Shown here in pieces: positions 1 to 9,000 of a DNA stretch of 45,633 nt. Origin of the DNA: Imperialibacter sp. EC-SDR9 (GTDB lineage Bacteria > Bacteroidota > Bacteroidia > Cytophagales > Cyclobacteriaceae); contig NZ_LR701583.1 of NCBI RefSeq assembly GCF_902498805.1, forward strand, positions 140,151 through 185,783, read 5' to 3'. Position 1 is the stretch's first letter. Each line of letters starts with the position of its first letter. Made by a program: the position numbers and the translations under genes. The notes beneath the pieces are model-generated. The model saw nothing but the letters and a program-made list of their open reading frames with translations. It was not told where the DNA came from and searched no databases.

Positions 1-2
1 AA

Positions 3-3000
3 GTATTCGACGTAGCAGCCAATGGTGGTACAAACACATTCCCCACTGCTACCGCTCTTGCTCCAGGTACTTACTTCATCGAAGTAACTAACGACCTGGG
101 GTGCGTGTCGGCGCTTAAACAGTTTAGCATTGGTAATACAACACCAATTCCAACGACCAATACGGTAGCTGGGGTCGACAATACATCTTGTACTGCTACG
201 CCGAACGGCCAGGTATCATCGAATTTTGTTTGGACAGGCGGAGCGATTTCCTATCAGTGGTATTTCGGTACTATAGCCTCTGGAACGGCCGTAGCACTCG
301 TGACTGGGGCTAACCCAGGCAATGGATCTGTACCCAGCGATCCAACATTAGCAACCGTTACAGGATTATCGGCAGGCACCTACTATGTGGAAATTACTGA
401 TACGGATGGAGGTGCTGGCACAGGTTGCGTTTACCGGCAGGAAGTTTCTATCCTTACGGATCAACCAGTGATCACAATTGCTGGCAGCAACAAAAATCAA
501 GACAATACAATTTGTGATCCGGCCGCAGACCCTGACGGATACAATGGAGAATTCGAAGTGCTGACTGTCAATAAGGATGGCGTTGCAGATGTGCTTGGAA
601 GCTACACATTTGACTGGTATACCAGCGCCGGAGTTTTCATCATCAATACTGCTGGTGCAATAAATAATGACTTCAATGCCGGAAGCTACCGAGTGGTGGC
701 AAAAAATACAGCAACAGGTTGTGTGTCTTCGCCGGTTCCATTTACCATTGGAGACAACACGGCTAAGCCAGTATTGGCAGGTAACTTCACCATTACACCA
801 TCTTTAAGTTGCGACAATACCAATTTCCCTAATGGTACAATTGATATAGACCCTGATGGCAACGTCGCCAACAATCCCGCTGGTTATACTATTGAATGGC
901 ATACCGGTGGAACTGCGACTATGGCAGTAGGAAATGTTACAACCGATAATAACAATCTCTCCGATGACTTAATAGACGACGTGTTGGACAACGTTTCACC
1001 TGGAACTTATTCTGTTAAAGTGACAAATACAGCCACTGGTTGTTTCAGAGTTCAACAGTTTGTAGTAGGGTCTGGTGTGCCTGCCTCACCATCCTTGACG
1101 GTAGCGGTTACACAAGAGGTGACCGATTGTAACAACCCTGATGGCATCCTCACCGGAACGCCAGCTCCAAAGGCCGCCTCAGAATATAACTGGTTTTGGT
1201 TTACTGACGACCAGACCACTAGCGTGACCACTGTCGGTGGTGATGTATCGGTGGAGGGAGTAGCGTCAAGCCTTCCAGAGGGCCTTTATTACGTAAGAAT
1301 TCAGGACAAAGAGACCGGTTGTGTATCTAGCTTGATGAGCAAAACACTCACCAGGTCGTCTGTCGCTCTGGTAAGTGTAACCATCAATTCCGCACCTGGG
1401 GATTGCGATTCAGATGCTGGCGAGTTTGAGTTTGATATAACCGGCAGCTCTGGTGTTGTTGACATACGTGTTCTGAAAGAAGACGGCACAGTAATGATCA
1501 CCCAAACTGGCATCAACGTGGCCGCTGTCAACCCTGACGTCACAGTGGCAGACTCTGATCCCGGTGCCACTACCTATTTCTCCAATGCTGGTTTTATTAA
1601 TGGCAAGTACGTAATTGAAGTGACTGATCAGGTTACAGGTTGTGTTGACGAGCAAGACTTCTTTTTACCATACGTTGGCGCTCCACGACTAGATTTAGCT
1701 GTCCCAGTCGTTGTTAGTCATAGTACCAACTGCCAGCCTTACGATGGTGCAGCTATTATCGCAGGAGATAACACCAATGGAGTGACCGGTGGCCAGGGAG
1801 GTGCAACAGGCCAAGTTAGTGTAACACTTACGCTTGTGGACGGAGAATTCACAGGTGACAGTCATGACAATTATCAGGTATTCCTTTTCCCAACAACAGT
1901 AGTTACACAACCCGAAACTGAAATAGTTCTTACGGTCGATGATATTACTGGTTTCTCCGTAAATGACAATATGACCATCAATGGAGGGACAGCAACCGGA
2001 GAAATAGACGCTATCAGCGGTCTGGAGCTGACAATTGATTATACAGGAGGGGACATTACCAGCATTTTGGCTGGTAATACAATTAGCGATGGAATCAACA
2101 CTCACACTATCACTGGGGTTACTCATGCTGGGTTATGGTCTGTTGCTGAAGGCAGGCCTACCAATATTCAGGTGCTAGAAGGAACCACGGCATTTCAAAA
2201 TCAGGCCAACCTAGGATATGGTGACGTAACAGCAGGCCACGATGATATAGAAAACACCTATGTGTTTAGTGGCCTGACCGCTGGGGAATACACTGTAATG
2301 GCAGCCCAGGAAGGAGCACTATTTTGCTTGTCTCCGTCAGTAGTCTTCGAAATCGAAGACAGATTCTTTGAGCTATACATTGACGAATCAGATGTCGCAG
2401 ACATTGAAATAACCAACGATACCAATTGCAATGGAATCGCCGCCAACTCAAATGGTGTTATTAACATTAAACAGATTGATCGTAGAATTCTTGACGGAGC
2501 TGGTGTTCCTACTAGTGATGGTATTGATGATGCAACCATTAGTACAGACTACACTTACCAGTGGTTTGAAGGCATCAACACCTCTGCTCCAGCACTCGGA
2601 ACAACTGCAACTGCTGCAGTCAACAACGGTCACCAAATCACTAATATCCCTGCTGGCTCTTACACCGTACTTATCACAAACGGAACAACAACTACCGGTA
2701 GCGCCGATGCATGTACAGCCACCTATACGTTCGAGGTTCAAAACGAACCGGAAGTAATTGAAGTAATCGCAGCACCGACCGACAATACCAACTGTTCTGC
2801 ACCTTTTAACGGAGTTATTACGATCACTACCGTTGAGGTAGATGGAGGCGGTGCAATGCCGTGGAATACAACGGCTAATTTTAGCGCTAATTTGTACAAA
2901 GTAGGTGCGGCTACACCATTTGCAGGCCCTATATTTTCGAATGGTGCTACCGACCAATTCACTGCTCTTGAAGACGGGGATTATGAAGTGGTTGTTGAAA

Positions 3001-6000
3001 ATAGCCTCACTTGCGAATCGACTGCCTTCCCTGTCACAGTAGTAGATGCTACTACACTGCCAACACTAACTGTTAGCTCTACTACCAACAACACCAACTG
3101 CACAACCAATAATGGTCAGATTACCGTCGATTTAGGTGGAGCGGTTGCAGGTTACAATTACAGCTGGTTTGTTGGTGACATCACCAGCACAACTGCTTTT
3201 ACCGGAACTGAGTCAAACCCGTCAGGCACAGAAACTCAAATTTCCGGGCTATCTGGTGGTACTTATACACTTAAAGTAACGGACAACTCTTCACCTGATT
3301 TTGGTTGTTTCAGTTTTGTCACGGAAACTATTGCCGACGATATCGATAACATTATTGACTTTACTTTCAACGTAGTTGATAACCCCGATTGTACACCGGA
3401 TAATGGATCAGTGACATTAACCAGCATCGACCTCTACAATAGCTCCACCAATGTGGCAAGCACTTTAACTGCGCCGGGCGACATCATAGCCATTGATGCA
3501 TATACCATGAATGTCTACGATGCATCAGACAACTCGATAGTTGACACCAATGTGGAAGATGCCGGTGATAATGTAACCATTGCCGGGCTACCAGCTGGAA
3601 ATTACCTGATTGAGATTCTAAATCCGGCAACACAATGTTTCTCAGCCCAAAAGGCGTTCACAATCGATGACCTCAGTAGTTCACCTACTGTTGACATTGT
3701 GGAAGATCAGAAGAACACCATTTGCGATCCAACTTTCGGTGCGTTAGAAGCTAACGGGCAGTTGACTGCTACTGTTACCGGAGACGCTGATGACAACTAC
3801 ACTTTCCAATGGTACAACGGCCCCACAGGAAATGTCGGCTCAAGTACTGCTCTTTCTAATGGAGTAGCGCACAATGGTTCGACAGTAGGTATTGACGAAT
3901 CGGGTGTCAACACATCTGTCATCTCTAACATTCAAGAAGGTAATTACTGGGTTTTCATCACTGACGTGACTACTGGAAATTTGGGATGTACTGTCACTGG
4001 TGGGTTTACACTTACAGCTAACCTCACTCCTGTAACGCTGGACATTGCCAATGTTTCGACAACTCCAGCAACTGATTGCGCCAACCCTGACAATGGAACA
4101 ATAAGCATCGACTTAGCTGATATATCGGGTTTTCTGGGTAACGACATGAGCGATTACCGAATAATCATTGCAGGTGTTACTACAACCGCAGATGATCAGA
4201 CATACAACCCTGGCGCAGTTGATCCATTTATTATTACAGACTTATCCGCTGATACCTATGATTTGACTATCATCGACAAAACAACTGGGTGTGTTTCAGT
4301 GGTCTATCAAAAAACCGTGCTGTTCGCTCCTGTCGAGCCTATCATTGAAGTGACGACAAATAGCGCCAACAGATTCTGCGACACAAGTGGCGGTACTGTT
4401 GGAAATGGAGCAATTGAAATTCGTGTTCAAAACCCTCTGGGTGGATACTACGATCCTGCCAACTACACCTTCGATTGGTATGACCTTCAATCCGGTAGTG
4501 CTGGCCCGTCATCCCCATCATCAGGTGTCGGCGACGCTCTCCCTGGCGCCGGCTCCGATGAAAGAACCAATCTGGCTCCTGGCTTTTACACTGTAGTGGT
4601 CACTGCGAATGACGTAGCTGCCAATGATGGTTTGGGTAGAGGTTGCTTTGATCAGGTGATAGTTGAAGTGCTTGACAACCCTGACGTAATAGAACTTAAC
4701 ACAACAATTGTTGATGTAACAAATGTAACCGATTGCACACCTGATAACGGTCAAATTGAGGTGACTGATGTGCTCCGCAATACGTCTAGTGACGCCCTCG
4801 GCAATTACACCTTCCACCTGTATCAAAGTGATGGAGTAACTGAAATCCCAGCCGCTTCGGCCTTCAATGGCACAGCGATCGTTTCTTCGCTTTCTCCGGC
4901 AACCTATTTTGTAGAGGCGAGGAGCACAACAGGCAGTGGTTGCTCATCTAACTTGCTTCAGGTTGTGATAGAAGACGACGCTGTTACCCCTACTGTAGCC
5001 ATTGTACAAGATCAGGCTAACACCATTTGTGATCCTAATTTTGGTACTCTTGAAGCAAACGGTCAGTTAACAGCTACCGTTACCGGAGACGCTGATGACA
5101 ACTATACTTTCCAATGGTACAAAGGGCCAACTGGTAATGTTGGTGCGAGTACCGCTCTGGCAGATGCCATGGTCATCAATGGTTCTACGATGGATATTGA
5201 TGAATCAGGAGTTCGCACTTCGGTTCTTAGCTTTGTCGAACAAGGTAACTATTGGGTTCAGGTCACTGACATCACTACTGGAAATCTCGGATGTACTGTC
5301 ACTGGTGGATTTACACTTACAGCTAACCTCACTCCTGTAACACTGGATGTGGCCAATGTGGTGGCTAACCCTGCTACAGACTGTACAGCGCCTGCCAATG
5401 GATCAATCATCATTGATCTGGCCGACATATCAGGAAGTGGTGCTGCCATTACTGACTACACCATCGCTATCAATGGTGTAAATACAAATTTAGCTGACAA
5501 CGCTGCTTTGGCGCTGTCGACTGATCCTGAAACAATCAGCAACCTTGAGCCTGATACTTACGATATCACTATCACCGACGAAACAACTGGTTGTGTATCC
5601 ACAACATATCAGGTTACTGTCGGTCAGGATGGTACTGAGCCTACCATCAACCTGGTAAGTGTTACTGCCGACAACTTCTGCACTGGTGGAAACGGTACTA
5701 TTCAGCTGGAAGTAACTGCGCCTGATCTCGACGAATCAAACTACACTTTCGACTGGTATCAGGGTGTAGGTGTGACTGATCCTTTCACGCTGGCTGAAGG
5801 CTCCCCAGGCAATGGCCCTATTGCAGGTGTAGCCGGAACAGGCAACGGTGGTGGCGATGAAATCACAGGACTTAGTGCTGGTTTCTATACCATAGTGGTC
5901 ACTGCTTCAGGAACTGCTGCCGATGGCGTCGGCTGCTCAGACCAAATCGTGGTAGAAGTGCTCGATGATCCTTATGAGCTTACTATTTCCAATACTGCAG

Positions 6001-9000
6001 TAACTGACGTAGCTGACTGTACGCCGGACAATGGAATCATTGATGTCACTGAACTTACATATACTTCAGTAGAAGATGGAGCCACAACTATCACCGCAGC
6101 TGGCCTTAGTGATGCCAACCTTACCTACAACGTGTATGACAATGCTGCCCTGACCGTTAATGCAAATACATTAACTATTACTGGCGCTGCTCCTACTTTC
6201 ACTTCTTTGGCTCCTGGGACCTACTATGTAACCGCCCAATTTACAGGTGGTGCCATCGCTCCCGGATGCGTGTCTCCTGCTGTACAACTTGAAGTGTTGG
6301 ATAATGGCACAGCTCCTACAGTAGCCATCGTGCAAAATCAGGCTAATACCATTTGTGATCCTAATTTTGGCGCTCTTGAGGCAGACGGTCAGTTAACAGC
6401 AACTGTCACCGGAGACGCTGATGACAACTATACTTTCCAATGGTACAAAGGCCCAACTGGTAATGTTGGTGCGAGTACCGCTCTGGCAGATGCCATGGTT
6501 ATCAATGGCTCTACAATGGATATTGATGAATCAGGAATTCGTACTTCGGTTCTTAGCTTTGTGGAGCAAGGCAACTATTGGGTTCAGGTCACTGACGTCA
6601 CTACTGGAAATTTGGGATGTACTGTCACTGGTGGATTTACACTCGCATCTAACCTCACTCCAATAACACTGGATGTGGCCAATGTGGTAGCCAACCCTGC
6701 TACTGACTGTACAGCGCCTGCCAATGGCTCTATAATCATTGACCTGGCTGACATCTCAGGAAGTGGAGCAGCTATTACTGACTATACAATTGCTATCAAC
6801 GGAGTAAATACAAACTCAGCTGATAATGCTGCTTTAGCTCTCTCGACTGACCCTGAAACGATCAGCAACCTTGAGCCTGATACTTACGATATCACTATCA
6901 CCGACGAAACAACTGGTTGTGTATCCACAACATATCAGGTTACTGTCGGTCAGGATGGTACTGAGCCCACAATGAGTGCTGTCGTAACACCAGACACATA
7001 TTGTACCGGTGGTGATGGTACGATTAACCTATCGATCACTAACGGTGACGGAGATGAAGCAAGGTACGACTTTCAATGGTTTAGCGGTGTAGGTACTGCT
7101 GCACCTAGTGTTGCTCTCCCTGCCCTAAGCGGTGTTAACATGTTCTCTGCTTCTAACCTCGACGCAGGTTTCTACACCATCGTCGTCACAGCACAAGCCA
7201 CAGCTACAGCAGGTGTCGGCTGTTCCGATCAAATCGTGGTGCAAGTACAAGACACCCCAGCTAACCTGTCCATTCCCGCCACGGGCGTTAACATTACAAA
7301 TGTGAACGACTGTAGCCCGGCGAATGGAAGACTGGAAGTGGATGAAATTAAAGTAGCGGGTGTCACCTTGACTACTACCACCGACTTAGCCAACTACCAG
7401 ATTGAGCTTTGGAACAGTGGCAATACCGCTTTGATCAGGCTGTTTGACAACCAGGGTGTTGCTGGCGTTAGCTTCCCTAACACAACGGCCAACCTCACTG
7501 CTGGTACCTACTTTGTTAGAGCAAGAAACCTTACTACCGGTTGTTTATCGCCAGGAAGACAGGTAAACATCATTAACCAGACCGTGAAGCCGGTAGTGAC
7601 CATCACTCAAAACCAGGCGAACACCTACTGTGACCCTGCCAACTTCGACGGTCAACTGACCGCCTTCGTAGGCGGTGTAGATGGAACAACACTTGGTGGC
7701 GATTATACCTTCCAATGGCATAAAGGCACGGTAGCTTCAAGCACACCAGTTCCTAACGGCGATGGTGGCAACACTGCCCAAATCACGGGAGCTGAAGATG
7801 GCAATTATTGGGTAGAAGTAACCGACAGCAATCCAGCCAATCTGGGTTGTACAGCACGAGCCACTTTCAACCTCCAATACGTACCAGTAGTAATCACCCT
7901 ACAGGCCAGCAGCACTGATGATACGTCATGTGCGGCTGACAACGGCAGGATTTTCTTTGGAGGCTCAGACTTCGTGAATATCACAAGTGCTGGAAATCCA
8001 ACCGATGATGCAAGTGCCACCACCCCTGGATTGATTGATACAGATTACACGCTGGAGCTCTTCAATTCAAGCTTTGGTTCACTGGGAGCTGTAACAGCAG
8101 TTGATCTCACCAACACCAACATGTATGCCCCTGGCCGTTACTATTTAGTAGCAACCCATAGAGTATTTAAATGCTCTTCTGAGTTCTATCCATTAGATAT
8201 CGAGGACGCTATTGAGTTCCCTGAACTTGAAACATCTTCGATCACCGCAGATGTCAACTGCACAGGCGACAATGGAACCATTACATTTGGCATGAGAACT
8301 GGAGCCGACATTATTGGTGAGACCTATAGCCTGACCTGGACATACCAGACAACTTTATCTGCCGCAGCTAGTGCCTTTGTTCCCGGCTCGATCAGCGGAG
8401 ATGGTAACTCAGGAACTGAGTTTGTGGTTTCCGACCTGGCTGCAGGCTTCTATACTGTAATAGTAGAAAATACTGCTTCTGGTTGCGAAACCACCGAGCG
8501 GTTCCAGGTTACTCAGAACCTTGTGACCCCTGCCTTTACCGTAGCGGCGTTGACACACTCTACGTTGTGTACTACTCCGGCGGGTAACGGATCATTCGAA
8601 TTGAGGAGCAATAAGATCGCAACGGGCGTTCAGGATCTGCAGGCGTATACCTGGAGACTTTACCAAAGCGACAAAACAACACAGATAGGTGCCAACCTCG
8701 ACGTAAGCGGGTCAACCACTGTTTACAATCATACGAGAACGCTTGGCCAGGGTGAATACTACATTCAAGCAACCAGAAATTCGACAGGTTGTCCTTCGGC
8801 ATTCATTAAGCTGACTATCGAAGACCACCACGTGAATCCTTCACTGACAGCCGTAGTTACTGAAGACCAGGGTTGTGTGGGTGGAACGCTTGGCGTGGGA
8901 GCAATAACAATCACTCTGGCTGCACAGGATACGGACGGCGATGCTACAACAGATGGCACGACCATTACTTGGGCCAATACTGCCGGAGCACTGCCTGCCT

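Noticed and set aside
105-107. GTG as the start of the giant adhesin
   Set aside because: The frame continues upstream to base 3 with the same repeat motif, so the gene simply enters from outside the window.
2448-2957. 169-residue minus-strand open frame in the adhesin gene
   Set aside because: Rich in Cys, Ser and Arg, as expected from the complement of a Thr/Asp/Gly-rich repeat; shadow only.
3690-7595. Direct repeats taken as a CRISPR array
   Set aside because: The period is over 1.2 kb, the repeats are in-frame coding modules, and there are no short spacers.
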